Shown here in pieces: positions 1-11,435 of a stretch of DNA of 64,000 nucleotides. The position numbers were made by a program, and so were the translations under genes. The DNA lies in contig CM051512.1 of assembly GCA_028015205.1 (NCBI GenBank), positions 11,096,255 through 11,160,254 on the forward strand, read 5' to 3'. The notes under the pieces were generated by a model. It searched no databases, was not told where the DNA came from, and worked only from the letters and a program-made list of their open reading frames with translations. The stretch is from Mytilisepta virgata. Lineage: Eukaryota > Mollusca > Bivalvia > Mytilida > Mytilidae. The first letter of the stretch is position 1; each line of letters starts with the position of its first letter.

Positions 1-2
1 GC

Positions 3-497
3 AAAAGCTGTCACAATGTTAGAATTGAAAGGTATTGGGTAGATGTCTGGAACAATGTTGTTCATGAATATTATTCACTTTTCACATACCTTGAAGAGAT
101 TGGTATTCTCGATATCACTAACATTAGTGATATGGAAATACCCCACTTTGTGTTCCTCCCTAGATTGAATTATTCTTTACAACAACTAAGATTCCAAAAC
201 AATAATCATGGGTTGTCCACTGAAAAATTCAGGAGCCCAAATGAACTTTATATAACAGGGATACTGACTAATTTGAATGCTGAAAGTGTGGCTATACAAG
301 ATTTAATAACAGAACCTGAAAACAACACTTCAATTCAACAACATGGAGAAACTGAAGCCGAGGAATCCAACAGTGAACATGAAAATGATATCTTGAGAGT
401 TCTCAGAGATGAGATTGACATTAGGGAAAACATTGTGGATGTTCCACACGGAGGAGATATATTTCTCCGTGCAAAACAATTGATGAGTCGCATCTGA
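3..497 (+). CDS. C-terminal part of an integrase-core (DDE-type) domain protein, cut by the window edge
   Basis: The frame is open from base 3, so the 5' part lies outside the window; the ATG at 132 is internal. The visible residues include HNVRIERYW, then FVFLPRLNYSL and a segment with NNNHGLSTEKFRSP. This succession (N-x-R-I-E-R-x-W, then F-V-F-L-P-R, then N-N-H-x-L-x-T-E) is what I know from proteins annotated 'integrase core domain' in fish, cnidarian and mollusc genomes; the E of RIER would be the last residue of the DDE triad. The C-terminal 60 residues are acidic and low in complexity (ETEAEESNSEHEND). An AATAAA follows 40 bases after the stop. It may be a domesticated or still mobile integrase; the upstream catalytic aspartates are not visible. 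Confidence 0.6.
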   Translation, partial: KSCHNVRIERYWVDVWNNVVHEYYSLFTYLEEIGILDITNISDMEIPHFVFLPRLNYSLQQLRFQNNNHGLSTEKFRSPNELYITGILTNLNAESVAIQDLITEPENNTSIQQHGETEAEESNSEHENDILRVLRDEIDIRENIVDVPHGGDIFLRAKQLMSRI

Positions 498-538
498 GTT
501 TTAGACTGCAAAGTAAAGTGGTTTTATTAGTATAATGC

Positions 539-544
539 AATAAA
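539..544 (+). promoter_or_regulatory. Polyadenylation signal AATAAA
   Basis: AATAAA lies about 40 bp beyond the stop codon of the integrase-core reading frame, a normal place for its 3' end. Confidence 0.5.
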
Positions 545-1910
545 TTCCATTTACAGTGCATAATGAATGAGTAAAAATAGTTATTTTATTTATTTACTCC
601 TTTTCACCGGCAACTTTTTCTTTGACATTTAAAAGAAATAGCATGTCCAGAAATCGGTCATTTGACTAGTATCCCTATTAAGACTTTCATAAATTCTATC
701 ATGATGTATAAGAAAAGATAATACGAAAATTTTGTGATATAAGCAAATGCAATCCCTTATATTATTATTGTAAATATGTGCCTCCTACTGAGTCTTGTAT
801 GTCGGTATTTTCCATGAAATTGAGACAAATACATTAATGAAATAATAGAATTTCTAAAACAACGTGGGTGTCCATGTCAGGCATGTCAACATGCTGCAAT
901 TTCTCTTCGACAACATATTTGTTGAGTTCTGATAAGTATTCAAACAAACCATCGGTATTCCTTTACGGATAAATTGTGCGTCGCTTTTGGTCGACCTGTT
1001 CTTGTTTTTTATATGAAGCAAAATTTTTGCAAATGCTACTGTAGAAAAGAAAAAAAGACTAGCAAATTTCTTTATTCACAGTTTCCGTTGCAGGATGATA
1101 TGCTGTCTGAAATATCTGCTGTATGACAAACATGATGACTTTAACGTTCCAATTGCGAATTTTCTTTCTAAATTGTAACATATACCGAAATCACTAGCGT
1201 GCATGGTACATCTCAAAGGTGGTCCGTTACAGTCGGGTATGTGATGTGTACGATGATTTTGTCCATAGAGCAAAATTACTGCCAAAGAAACTAATGAAAC
1301 AGGGTTATGTTCAGCCCATGTTAATTTTATCTCCCAAGAAAGTTTAAGACTGTTATTAAATACATATATTCGGATATATTCATTTAAAATTTAGGACGTC
1401 TTACCAAATGATGACACCATCTTAATTGATTTGACATATTGCTGGATATGACTACTTGCAATATGAGAGGTGCTATTGGTAGGGCAGCATATGTTTACCA
1501 TTCTGGAACATCTGATGTCGCCGACGTGATTTTGTTTTTTGGAAATTCATATTACAAGTGCTTTAGTTCTTTGCAGTATTTATCTTATAAGGTCACCGGA
1601 AGGGGGACTTATTGTTTTTACTCCTGTTCTTCTTCTTATTATTATTCTTTTTTCGAACATTGATTGTCCAAGAGAACTAAAATAGCCAAAATGTTTACAG
1701 TAATGTGTATAGGGTCAACTATTAGTTCCGGCGACCTTTGTTGGTTTCTCATCTCACATATCCATAATAATTGTTTTTTTGACATGTCGACTCCAAATAC
1801 TGTTGGTGATTATGGCAAGCCAAATTGGACAAAAAGAGCTATTTTCTAATATTAAAAACAATCATTTTTTTATATTAAGAATTCATTTGTTAATATAAGA
1901 TATTCATTAT
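545..1910. other. Intergenic stretch with no supported gene
   Basis: AT-rich sequence between the plus-strand integrase-core gene and the 3' end of the minus-strand HECT gene. Only short frames without recognisable motifs are present. I see no RNA gene in it. Confidence 0.4.
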
Positions 1911-2195
1911 ACAAAGTTTGCATAAATCATCCCGGTCTAGGAAACAAAATGCCTTTAATGGTCACCATAAGCATTTACATGTTCTGATTGGTCGAAATTT
2001 AAAACTTCTCTGAAACCGTAAAGCAAAACGAACTGATTTTTGGTATGGAGCATCTATGGATGGTCCTTTACAAAGTTTGAATAAATCATCCCAGTCTGTG
2101 AAACAAAATGGCTGCCATCAAATCAAAAGTTTGTGAATTCCAGATGAGTGATACAGGCTTAGCCACCTGAGCCTCTTGTTTTTCTATTGTCATGA
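1911..2195 (-). repeat. Two tandem units of the CACCTGAG-ended dispersed repeat family
   Basis: ACAAAGTTTG starts two similar units about 159 bp apart (1911 and 2070), each continuing with AAATCATCCC and GAAACAAAATG. The end carries GCCACCTGAGCCTCTTG. The same unit type recurs at 48.6-50.3 kb, so this is a fragment of that family just 3' of the HECT gene. Confidence 0.55.
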
Positions 2196-2340
2196 TTGCA
2201 TGTTTGTTTTGTTGCATTTCGACATAAAATAAATCTTGGATTGGAAACATTTTTGTGTCTTTTGATGGTTAGTATATGTGTGAAAAAATATTAACAAAAA
2301 TATTATTCAAAAGAATAAGTCATAACATGTTTAAAAAGAA

Positions 2341-2588
2341 CTATAGTTTGTCAAATCCACTTGATTCCTGGATAGCACGCACCAGCATTGTTGATAGTTG
2401 GGGATGTGTTGCATTTCTAGGAAGAGAAATTGTCATACCACAGGTGGATGCGAAGGGTAATCTATTAACATTGTTCTCCGGTGTGAAAAAATCAACTTCA
2501 ATCTTTTTTCCAAATCCTAGCGGAGGGACTGTTCGTGCTCCACTTATGAAAACCAGGAGGTCCTCAAATTTGATATCTATTTCTTTAT
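2341..2588 (-). CDS. HECT ligase, terminal coding exon (C-lobe with catalytic Cys)
   Basis: On the minus strand an acceptor TTTTTATTTCAG precedes this exon, which completes a GAT codon with two bases, reads 81 further residues and ends in TAG at 2343-2341. It contains FEDLLVFISGARTVPPLGF, then FTPENN, then LPFASTCGM. This is the classic HECT C-lobe: the Cys of ASTC (codon at 2442-2440) is the position that takes ubiquitin in the family. The end, SSGFDKL, matches the usual short tail after the catalytic loop. There is no stop or frameshift. On the opposite strand a 146-residue frame is only a shadow of it. Confidence 0.85.
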
Positions 2589-2615
2589 CTGAAATAAAAA
2601 TAAAAAATATTTATA

Positions 2616-3170
2616 TTATTACATTGAGTGTGGTGAAATACCGGGATTTCCGAATGAAATTAAATCCGATAATTCGCCCATTGAAATCGAAAGTCATATT
2701 TCACTCTAGGAAATGACGTAACAAACGTCGTCACGTAGTCGCATAAAAACATAATCCCTTGTATTTTATGAATATACGGAATATGTCAATGTAATAAACA
2801 GAATAACCAATCTCGAAATACGAATACCAAAGATCTACAGCTATGCGCACTCGTGAATTAATATATTGTTCGGTAGATTTTTAGGTATTCACATTTCAAG
2901 ATTAGTTATACTATTATTATTACATTGATGATGGTGATTTATCGTAATTTTCAGTGAAAATAAATTCGATATTTTCACTCAGTGAAAGATCGGTTTTTAT
3001 TTTACGTCGTCAAGGGCGTTACTAACAAATGACGTTTGTGACGTCGACAGATCTAAGGAAAATATGACACATCTGAAGCATTTTTTGTCTATTTTATCAA
3101 TGTAATAAACAGTATAACTAATTCAAGAATTTGAATATCGACAATACTCAACTCTTGACCGGAAAACACT
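2616..3170. repeat. Pair of diverged direct repeats
   Basis: ATTATTACATTGA followed by GTGGTGAAATACC (about 2618) and by TGATGGTGATTTATC (about 2918) begin two related segments. Each continues with AAATTCGAT-type sequence, a CACT-led stretch, a GACGT-rich stretch and TCAATGTAATAAACAG (about 2785 and 3096). The spacing is about 300 bp. Confidence 0.45.
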
Positions 3171-4371
3171 AATAATTCCCTCATGCGCTGTTCCCTTTGC
3201 CGCGCATTCATTTTTTTATGTATGTTCTACTTACCGCTGACTGTGACGTTACGTTTATATGCCTTCCCGCGAAAAGTAAATTTCGTGACGTTACGCAACC
3301 CCCTGCATTACCTATCAACTTTGTCATATATTTCTTTTGAAAAAGCAAGAAACATACCGCTTTTTGTCCTGTTATTTGCTAAATATGTTCACTTCCGTAA
3401 CATGTTTCTGTGTATTGTTTTTGTGATATATATTTCTGGATATTTTCCTTTTTAATTTATACTTTTCTAATACAAATTGTTTTTTTTTCAAGTTTTGTCT
3501 TCAGTTTTTGAACTTATCACTTTTCTGACGGTATAAATATACAGATGAATATATGTTACACAATAATGGCTATATGGACTCAAACATACAAGTGTGTCAG
3601 TATTATCTACATTTATACAGTTTTCATGAACGCAGGCTCTTAATAATTCATTTATTCTTAAGACCAAAAAATATTTCGTCGTTGCAAGAATTAAAAATAA
3701 AAAGAATAATTAAAGAAAGCAGCAATAAGAGATATGGGTAAGACCCACATTTCGTCGATTTACTTCGCATACGTATGTTCGTTCCCCTCTGTGTTGTGAA
3801 GTTAGCAAATAGCTGAACTGCGAGGATGATTCTAAAATCTAATTTTCGATACCGGTTTTTTGTTGTTGCGTGCAAACTGTGGACCTTCTGAGATTAAAAG
3901 AAATACATTTATTATGCAAATATCAATAATAAAATTCACGAGGTACTACCAACATTTCTGGACAGCCTCCCGATCGCGTACTTTGTGCGTAACTGATCAC
4001 ATATGCCAACTCCCTGAAATGTTCTTGGTAATTTGTACTGACACGTGGTCTAGTAATAAGGATGTTACTTCTGTTCTTCTGCCTTCGATTTGTTTTATCA
4101 ACCAAAAAAAAAAAAAAAAATTGAACGCTAGGTAAGTGAAACTATTTCCAAATGAACTATCGAAAGAACAAACTTGAGAGTGAAAAAGAACGGACGAACA
4201 AAACAAACAAATGAAATACCTTAGTGATGTAAAAAGGGGAACTAGTCCCCCCACCCCCACCCCCCCCCCAAAAAAAAAAAAAAAACATGAACGAAAGATA
4301 CAAGCAACCAAATTACCAAACCAACCTGAAAACACGCGAACGAAAAACAAAACAAATGGAATTACATGGAG

Positions 4372-5017
4372 TTAAATTTTTTTTTTTATCTCCATCAGTG
4401 ATTTATTTGAAGCCAATACAGAAACTTTTCTACACAACACTGACCACATCATCCGTCCATCTAAATGTACCAACAAACTGACCAGTTTGCATCCTTGGAG
4501 TATTTTGCCAATTTTGCGGAAAACCTCGTCTGTTTGACCAATAGTACCACAAGCATAAATACCAGTTTGCAAAAAGAGATCCTTTATTAAGGGAACAGAT
4601 GTAAAGTAACGATCAAAATAAATATGATGATTTTTGTTACGCAAATCTGCAGTCATTTCTCAACCACTTGGTGTCCAAGGTCTTTTGTTGTTATTTACAC
4701 TCACTTATTTTCCCATATAGATACTGACAGTAGCCTGTTTTACTGTCACATCTCATCCAGATTTCAAAACCCCATTTTAATATGTTTTGATGGGATGTAT
4801 TGCTTGGCACTAAATCTTCCGCGATAAGCCACCATAGCCTCATCAACAGACTGATTTTTATTTGGATGATACCTTGCAGAAAACTTTTGGAGAGAACAGT
4901 CAATGAGAGGACGAATATTGTGGAGCTTGTCATGGCCTGGTTAATCTAAAAGAATGTCTGTTTCAATGTTGTTGACATGTATATACTGACTGAGCTTTTC
5001 GTATCGTTTTACTGGCA
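4372..5017 (-). pseudogene. piggyBac-type transposase, fragmentary and frameshifted
   Basis: Three pieces in different frames on the minus strand together follow the order of a piggyBac (DDE_Tnp_1_7) transposase. The 5' piece reads MPVKRYEKLSQYIH and, after an in-frame TAA, continues to QSVDEAMVAYRGRF, which holds the first catalytic Asp of the family (S/T-x-D-E). A frame change after HIKMGF leads to EIWMRCDSKTGYC. Another leads to HHIYFDRYFTSVPLI, the second catalytic Asp region. The third Asp, the N-terminal part and the cysteine-rich C-terminus are absent. It lies in the last intron of the HECT gene, in the same orientation. It cannot make an active enzyme; terminal repeats were not found. 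Confidence 0.75.
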
Positions 5018-6734
5018 TAATTTCTTTGAAACTTTAACCAGGAATGTATTATTATAAGAAGAATCGGGGACTCTTACGATACCCATTATTATCTGCATGC
5101 CTATAAAGGAAAGATGTAAAAATGACATGTTAGAAATTTGCTTCTTGTCGGAGCTGTATTAGAATTACATACCACACACATTCATACATATATGATTTTG
5201 AAACGCTTAAACAAATTGCTGTTCACGAATTGTGTTGGGAATTTATGGCAAAGAAAGATAGTATAAATTCGAAATAATATTACTGGATATTCGCAAAATA
5301 TACTACATGTATCTCAATATGCGTTAATTTCATATTATGCTTAGTATTATTTACACAAATCAAATACGTTTGTGTTTTCTATAGCTAAGACAAACGACAT
5401 TGTACTTTTAAATATTGGGAGGCGAAAAATCAGGATAAAAAATATTTATTTGTAATAAAACATATGTAGTTTATTATATCGCATTTTTTATAGTTTGAAT
5501 TTGGTCAATGTGATAATGTAACTGGCCGTAGAACGGTATTTTTACTCAATTTAATTTCAATGTTCACGTTAACGTCGAAATTGACAGGTGCCCGTGACCA
5601 AAATATTTGACGTAATTTGTCCTTGACTTTATGAAATTTTTTGTGACATAATCTACTGTTTACGCGTAAAATGAAACAAACAGTGTAATCTAGGAAGACA
5701 GTATGATTGTGCAGCCTGTGTAATTAAGGTAAGTCATATTATGAGCTGACATATTTATACTGCAACGAAAAACAAATACTCGTGCATAAATATGTATGCC
5801 GGTGTTAGCCTAGTTTACGTTATTTCGGGTAGAAATAGTTTTTATTTTGAATAATTTTGTATTGTGATAAATGGAAGTTGAAAATGTTTTATATTTGCTT
5901 TCAACTAATATACTAAGTGTCAAGTGATGCTACCTAAATAAGTTGAAAATTCCTCCCGAGTAGTATCGACCAAATTTCGACCAGGGCTCCCGGCCAGGGC
6001 CATTTTATGAAGCATATTTATTTGTTTCTTCAACAATTTTGTCTAGCATTACATCATCAAAATATAGTTTGAAATAATCTAGTTCTTTGGCATCAGAACG
6101 ACGTTGAATGGAAGGGCAAGTGATCAATGTCTATTGCTTATCAGTTCATAAGTTTCACGCCAGCCCGGTTCGCTAATTTATTTGGGGACATTTTTTCAAT
6201 ATTTTGTCAGCTGCAACTGAAATACCGGAAAACCCAACAAGATTTTACATAAAAGTTTTATTGTAAATAATCTTAAGATGTCTGAAAAAATGTTAAATTT
6301 TAAAGATCTCTGAAACCACATTTTTGAATACATAAGTGGTTAATAAAGAATTTTACCATTGGGAACAATAACTCAGGTTGTAACTTTTAATCGGATAAAA
6401 CTATTTTTAAGGCAGTCAATATTCAATAAAATAATTTAAAGCGGAAAGAAAGTATTAATTGCAATTAAACTAGTTTTAATACATTACCGGTAAAACTATA
6501 TTTCACGTGATAAAAGTGCATTTAGTGGGATAGCAACACATTTAACTTTATAAAAGTTAAGCGTTCAATATTTTTCCATACCATTTTACATTGTCTGTTG
6601 TCTGACTTAAATCTCAAATGGCCCTGTGATCATGGTGATTGATTTTCTGTTCATCCCATTTTTAGCTCACCTGAACTAAATATTGGCAAAAAAGGTCATG
6701 CGAGCTTTTGCCATCAATTTGCATAAAATATTAC

Positions 6735-6973
6735 CTTCAATTGCCTGGAGAAATAGTTCCCATGCATAAACAGTGACCTCTTCGCAATATTTGAAATTCG
6801 TTCCGTCGTCACTCCAGTTGATCTGCACTAGCTGAGAAAACTCCTCCAAACCTATCTCTTTATAGTTTGTACAAAACAATGGCTTAAAGACCTTTGCATT
6901 CTCATAAATACCCTGGAACAGCCCTGTGATTATTCTTACTCCATCAAAAAAAGAATTTATCTCAGCTAGACAT
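6735..6973 (-). CDS. HECT ligase exon (N-lobe end to linker)
   Basis: The acceptor ATTATTTGCAG precedes the exon; it ends at GAAG/GTAATATT. Its first base completes AG|A (Arg) begun by the exon at 7962-8109, and its last base starts the GAT finished by the exon at 2341-2588. The reading contains CLAEINSFFDGVRI, KVFKPLFCTNY and ELFLQAIE. In HECT-only proteins of this group the same place reads as a helix with F-x-x-G-L/I, then PLF, then a W/F-x-x-F/Y-L-x-x-(V/I)-E ending before the C-lobe. A longer open frame (6676-7122) runs into both introns and is not the exon boundary. Confidence 0.75.
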
Positions 6974-7961
6974 CTGCAAATAATAGCGGAATAATAGTAT
7001 TTCTCATATGGCCATAAGCGAGTTTCCACTAATTTTTTTAGTGCATTTTCATTTACAATTAATTTAAAAAAAAATAATTGTGAGGTCATTTCTGATCCGA
7101 ATTTTATCATTTCGATACCCAAAGACTGAGATTTGTCTGTAGTTTCCTTTGATCTGTTTTCATTCTTTCACTATTTAAAGAAAAGTAATATTTTTCTATG
7201 ATTTTATTTGGTAAGAATGCACTATAGATTGACGTATAAAATATTTTTCAGTCGAACCTCCTTGTTTCGACCTCGAGGATATTCGTAAAATTAGTCGAGA
7301 TATTCGAGAAATCACTGTTCGGAAGAATCGTTATTTAGACACAAATGGTTACACCGGCCGGTTAAATGATGTTTTTTTTAAAGGAGTTGATTTAGATATA
7401 TTTTATTGTCTCCAAAAAGATAAATTGACAATAGGATCAGACACATGTTACAAAACTTATAATTGTGGTCTCCGTAACAAAGATACATATACATTTTAAA
7501 AAAAATACTTTAAACGTTGAATATAAATTACATCACATAAACAGGGAAAAAATAACATGAAATTAATCAAGCACACACACTATTAAATTTGATTCTAAAT
7601 TTGATTTCATAGCGATTTAAGAATAATTGAACTGAATCATAAAATTTAAATTGCTTTCCAGTGTATATGCTTAACAAATCACAGGATATATATAAAAGAA
7701 AATGAAGCAATAATTCAACAAAGCGACCAGATTCTTTAATAAAAGCCTGCCCCAAATCTAATTTCATCTAATGTTTCGCTACCACACAGTAAGGTGGAGA
7801 AAGTGAATTCAACTGTCGAAGTCCCTCCATTAATTTCCTTCTTTGTGTGTTGAAGCGCATACAATAGAAAAAGTAATTTTCAGTCGGTTTTTGAAACATA
7901 TATCGTCCTTGACTATGTTTGCCAGAAACAAACCATTTTTTAAAGCATTACATTTACTTAC
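6974..7961 (-). other. Intron of the HECT gene
   Basis: AT-rich, with no motif I recognise. A 66-codon frame at 7567-7767 is flanked by no convincing splice sites and has no HECT similarity. Confidence 0.5.
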
Positions 7962-8109
7962 CTATAATATATCAAATTTTTTAAGATGTGTTTTAAGAAA
8001 ATGTCTTTATATGCAACCGTTAACTTCCACGTATTGCTGATTCCCTGTTCAGCTAGCCATGACCCATGATCAGATAGAAAGGCATCCCTTGATTGGAAGT
8101 CTGATATAC
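7962..8109 (-). CDS. HECT ligase exon (helical middle of the N-lobe)
   Basis: Acceptor TTTCTTATTCATCTTAG, donor AG/GTAAGTAAATG (a near-ideal consensus). The 148-bp exon has two leading bases, 48 codons and two trailing bases. It reads ISDFQSRDAFLSDHGSWLAE then QGISNTW and KHILKNLIYYR. This fits the stretch of HECT-only ligases with D-F-(Q/L)...W-L-x-x-x-G(I/V). The preceding exon should end with one base, but the nearest upstream exon ends with two, so at least one exon is missing between them. Confidence 0.65.
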
Positions 8110-8220
8110 CTAAGATGAATAAGAAAGAAACTTTATATATATATAGATTATTCTCCTATTATGATAATATGAAAAGGGAAGGTTACAGGGTATGCGTCAA
8201 TGAGGAATCATCCCATTTTT

Positions 8221-9385
8221 AGCTCACCTGATCCAAAGGATCAAGTGAGCTATTCTCATCACTTAGCGTCCGTCGCCGTCCGTCGTCCGTTAACGTTTAC
8301 AAAATCTTCTCTGAAACTACTGGGCCAAATTGAACCAAACTTGGCCACAAGCATCATTAGGGTATCTCGTTTAAAAATTATTTCCGATGACCCAGCCTGC
8401 CAACCAACATGGCCGACATGGCTAAAAATAGAACATAGGGGTAAACTGCAGTTTTTGTCTTATATCTCAAAAACTAAAGCAATTAGAGCAAAACTGTTCA
8501 TCAGGTTAAGATCTACCTGCCATGAAATTTTCATACGAATCGGTCAACCCTTTGTTGGGTTATTGCCCCTGAATTGTTAATTTTAAGGAAATTTTGCAGT
8601 TTTAGGTTATTATCTTGAATATTATTATAGATAAAGACAAACTGTAAACATCAAAAATGTTCAACAAAGTAAGATCTACAAATAAGTCAATATGACCAAA
8701 ATCATTGATTTACCCCTTATAGAAGTTTTTGCCCTTAAAAGACGGCATCCAGCGTAAAATTTCCTTTAAAGATCTTTTCCCCTCAAACCTCTGGGCCAAT
8801 TGAGACCGAACTTTGGTGGAATGGTCCTTCCGTGGCCCTCTTCCAACCGACATGGCTGCTGTTACTAAAAATAGAAAAGGGGGGATGAATTTAAAAAATC
8901 TTCTTATATGAAACTTCAAGAAGCAAAGTTGGCAGTAATGGTTCTTAGGAGGTTCTTTTTCAGAAATATGTCCAATGACCCGGACTGTTAACCAAGATGG
9001 CCGCCACAGCCGAACTTAGTTTAACATATGGCCCAATGGGAAAATTGATTGAAAAATCTTCTTGTCTTAAACCACTTGACCAATTTCAACAAGACTTGGC
9101 AGCAATGGTCTTTAGATGGTCCTCTTAGAGAGGTGTATCCGATGACCCGGACTGTCAACAAAGATGGCCGCCACAACCGAACTTAGTTTAACACAGGGCC
9201 CTTTATGAAAATTCATTGAAAAATCTTCTTGTCTGAAATCACTTGACATATTGGAGCCTGACTTGGCAGCATTGTTCCTTAGGAGGTCCTCTTTCAGAAA
9301 TATGTCCGATCATCTAGATTGCTGCCACACCGACCTTTGTTAAATATTGCTTTTTCGGCGAGTGAGCGTAGCGAACGGGCTAAAA
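8221..9385 (+). repeat. AGCTCACCTG-family dispersed element with tandem internal units
   Basis: It opens with a hairpin, AGCTCACCTGATCC / GGATCAAGTGAGCT, followed by TTCTCATCACTT and GCGTCCGTCG. From about 8900 to 9350 it repeats a unit of about 180 bp: ATGTCCGATGACCCGGACTG, AACCAAGATGGCCGCCACA, CCGAACTTAGTTTAACA, TTGAAAAATCTTCTTGTCTG. Reading frames inside are by-products of the repeat. It lies in an intron of the HECT gene, opposite to the gene. Confidence 0.75.
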
Positions 9386-10012
9386 AGTTTCATATTGTGT
9401 CGAGCGGCTTATATTTTACGATATTTGTTTGAAGAAAACCTGATAATAAATTTATCGTATTGTTAACTAGCAGTCTTAATGGAATTTCTTACTTTTCAAT
9501 GGCCATCTGCCTATAACCGGATGTTTTCCTGATATATTCGGGTCAACGTTGGGTCAAACATTATGACGTCGCTGATATATTCGGGTCAGCTCATATTGGG
9601 GTCGGGTCAACTCTTTACGACGTCACAGTGCCGAAATACGGAAAATTGTGAAGGCCTCAGCAGGTCGATATAGGCATGGGGAAATACGATAACAACATGT
9701 ATTGTACCGAGAATAATATATTAATAAACGCGGATGGATTCCTGATTTGGTGATGCATATTGATTAGCTTCAGCAGTCAAAGGTTAGACGAACAGGAAAT
9801 GAGTGGTGATCAGTAACTTTTTTAACACACGAAAGGTAAATATATTATACTCGATAAAATTTAATCGCTTTAGCATTAATCATAGTTTAATATAATATAT
9901 ATTAACGAGATATTGTCGAAGGAGAGCAGTAATTATTGAATCGGGTACAATTTTATTTTCGGCGTCCAATGTCGCCATTATGGATATTAGCTGACAAGTA
10001 TGTCATTCCTAC
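9386..10012 (-). other. Intron part where a HECT exon is expected but not seen
   Basis: The HECT N-lobe needs about 60 residues between the exons at 10013 and 8109. I read the reverse complement here and in 8110-8220 for a conserved HECT helix and for acceptor/donor pairs of the right phase and found none. Confidence 0.45.
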
Positions 10013-10234
10013 CTGAAAAATTCTCTTCTTGGCCCACCTTGGTCGTCACCCATCTCACCACTAAATTTGATATAAAGGGATGCATTGGCATTAAATGTAT
10101 CTTTCTGCATGGCCCGAAAGGCACTTGCCAACACACCCCTTCTGAACACTATCATTTTAGTTGTTTCCAAGTGGTTATTTCTTCCATTTTTTATGTCTCT
10201 AAGACAATCTTGCAAGGATTTGTTAATTGGAGGT
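10013..10234 (-). CDS. HECT ligase exon (start of the HECT domain)
   Basis: The acceptor TTCAATCTTCATTTCAG precedes it and the donor is TTTTCAG/GTAGGAATG. One leading base completes the AG|A left by the exon at 12126-12217. It reads RPPINKSLQDCLRDI, KMIVFRRGVLASAF and SLYIKFSGEMGDDQGGPRRE, ending REFF. The last string is the HECT signature (V-x-F-x-G-E-x-G-x-D-x-G-G-x-R-R-E-F-F), here with M and D in the variable places. There is no stop inside the exon. Confidence 0.85.
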
Positions 10235-10285
10235 CTGAAATGAAGATTGAAATAAGAAAACATAAGTTTATTTTTCTTTCTTTAT

Positions 10286-10835
10286 TAGCCCACCTGCCCT
10301 AAAATGTCATGTGCGCTTTTCTCATCACTTGGCGTCCGTCGTCCGTCAACATTTCACTTAAAGATCTTCTACTCTGAAACCACTTGAACAAAAGTTGGCA
10401 GCAATGGTCCTTAGGTTGTCCTCTTTCAGAATTATGTCCAATGACCCGGTCGGCAATCCAACATGGCCGCCATAGCCGAACTCAGTTTAACATAGAACAC
10501 TATGGAAAATACATACAGAAATTGTCTTCCAGACGAACATGGAATGGATTGAAACAAAATATGGCGCAAATGTACCTTTGAGTTGTTGACCAATTATTGT
10601 TACTTTGTTGCCAATCTGTCATCCAAAATGGCCACCATCAGAGTATATAGTTTAAGATACTACCCTATGTGAATAACATTAAAAAATCCTGCATAAAATG
10701 ACTAAATTGACATGTTTAAAATCTTCTTGTCTGAAACAACTCTTATTGAAACTATAAGTCAAATGTGAACCAATTTTGGCAAACATGGGGCTCAGGTTCA
10801 CAGGTGAGCGATCAGGCTCCAAAGAGCCTCGGGTT
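10286..10835 (+). repeat. AGC(T/C)CACCTG-family element
   Basis: It begins AGCCCACCTGCCCTAAAATG, continues TTCTCATCACTTGGCGTCCG, contains units with GTCCAATGACCCGGTC and CAACATGGCCGCCATAGCCG, and ends CAGGTGAGCGATCAGGCTCC. Start and end are in inverted orientation to one another (CACCTG / CAGGTG). Confidence 0.7.
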
Positions 10836-11290
10836 TTATAATGGTTTGAGTTAAAATAGCAAGGCTATATTTTACATGATTTGTTAAAACTTTGTTAAGG
10901 ACCTTCCGTAAATGCTGCATGCCAGGTTTCAGTGAAATAAGAGCGGGGGTTTCAAACAAGAAGAATTTTTAAAATTCTACCAATGAGAACATTTAAATCT
11001 TTCTGGTGGCCATTTTATTTCACGGACTGGGTTTGTTTCTGCAAACTTTGTAAAGGACCTTCCATATATGATTCATACCAAAATTCAGTTTATTTTGGCT
11101 TAGTTTAATTACCCTGTCTGAGGTCCCATATCGTTGAACATCGTTTAACATAGGACCCTATTTGAAAATCACTATAATTTCTTCATGTCTGAACCCCACT
11201 TGGCAGCAATGGTCCTGAGGTGGTCTTCTTTAAGAGTTGTGTCCGATGACCCGGTCTGATATCCAAGATGGCAGCCATAACCAAACTTTT
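10836..11290. repeat. Degenerate units of the same dispersed family
   Basis: TTTGTTAAAACTTTGTTAAGGACCTTCCGTAAATGC and GCAAACTTTGTAAAGGACC repeat the 48.6-50.3 kb unit; GTCCGATGACCCGGTCTG and CCAAGATGGCAGCC follow from the other unit type. Boundaries are blurred. Confidence 0.45.
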
Positions 11291-11435
11291 TCATTTTTTA
11301 TCTGATTGACTTTATATTTTATATACAGGCTTAGTAATGGGAATCTCTCGTCTGAATTTTTTCTGAAAATCTGTATATTTTTGTAGGAATTGTTGACTTC
11401 GATTGATATTTTGATGAATTTCATTTATAAACAAG

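Larger units (their letters stand above)
2589..6734 (-). other. Last intron of the HECT gene, carrying repeats and a piggyBac remnant
   Basis: A 4.1-kb intron between the two last HECT exons. It holds two diverged direct copies of an ATTATTACATTGA-led sequence (about 2616-2860 and 2918-3170), homopolymer runs at 4104-4121 and 4248-4285, and the decayed piggyBac transposase at 4372-5017. From 5041 to 6734 I see only AT-rich sequence. Confidence 0.6.

Noticed and set aside
2276..2716. 146-codon plus-strand frame
   Set aside because: It overlaps the HECT terminal exon on the other strand, which has clear domain homology; this frame has none.
3648..4350. Cluster of 60-117-codon frames on both strands
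   Set aside because: AT-rich and homopolymer translation within the last HECT intron; none has domain text.
7567..7767. Possible extra HECT exon on the minus strand
   Set aside because: Exons 7962-8109 and 6735-6973 already join in perfect phase; this frame has no HECT text.
8200..8919. Frames of 126 and 69 codons
   Set aside because: Both are inside the AGCTCACCTG-family element and recur in its other copies with stops and shifts.
10000..10302. 100-codon plus-strand frame
   Set aside because: Antisense of the HECT exon with the GEMGDDQGGPRREFF signature.
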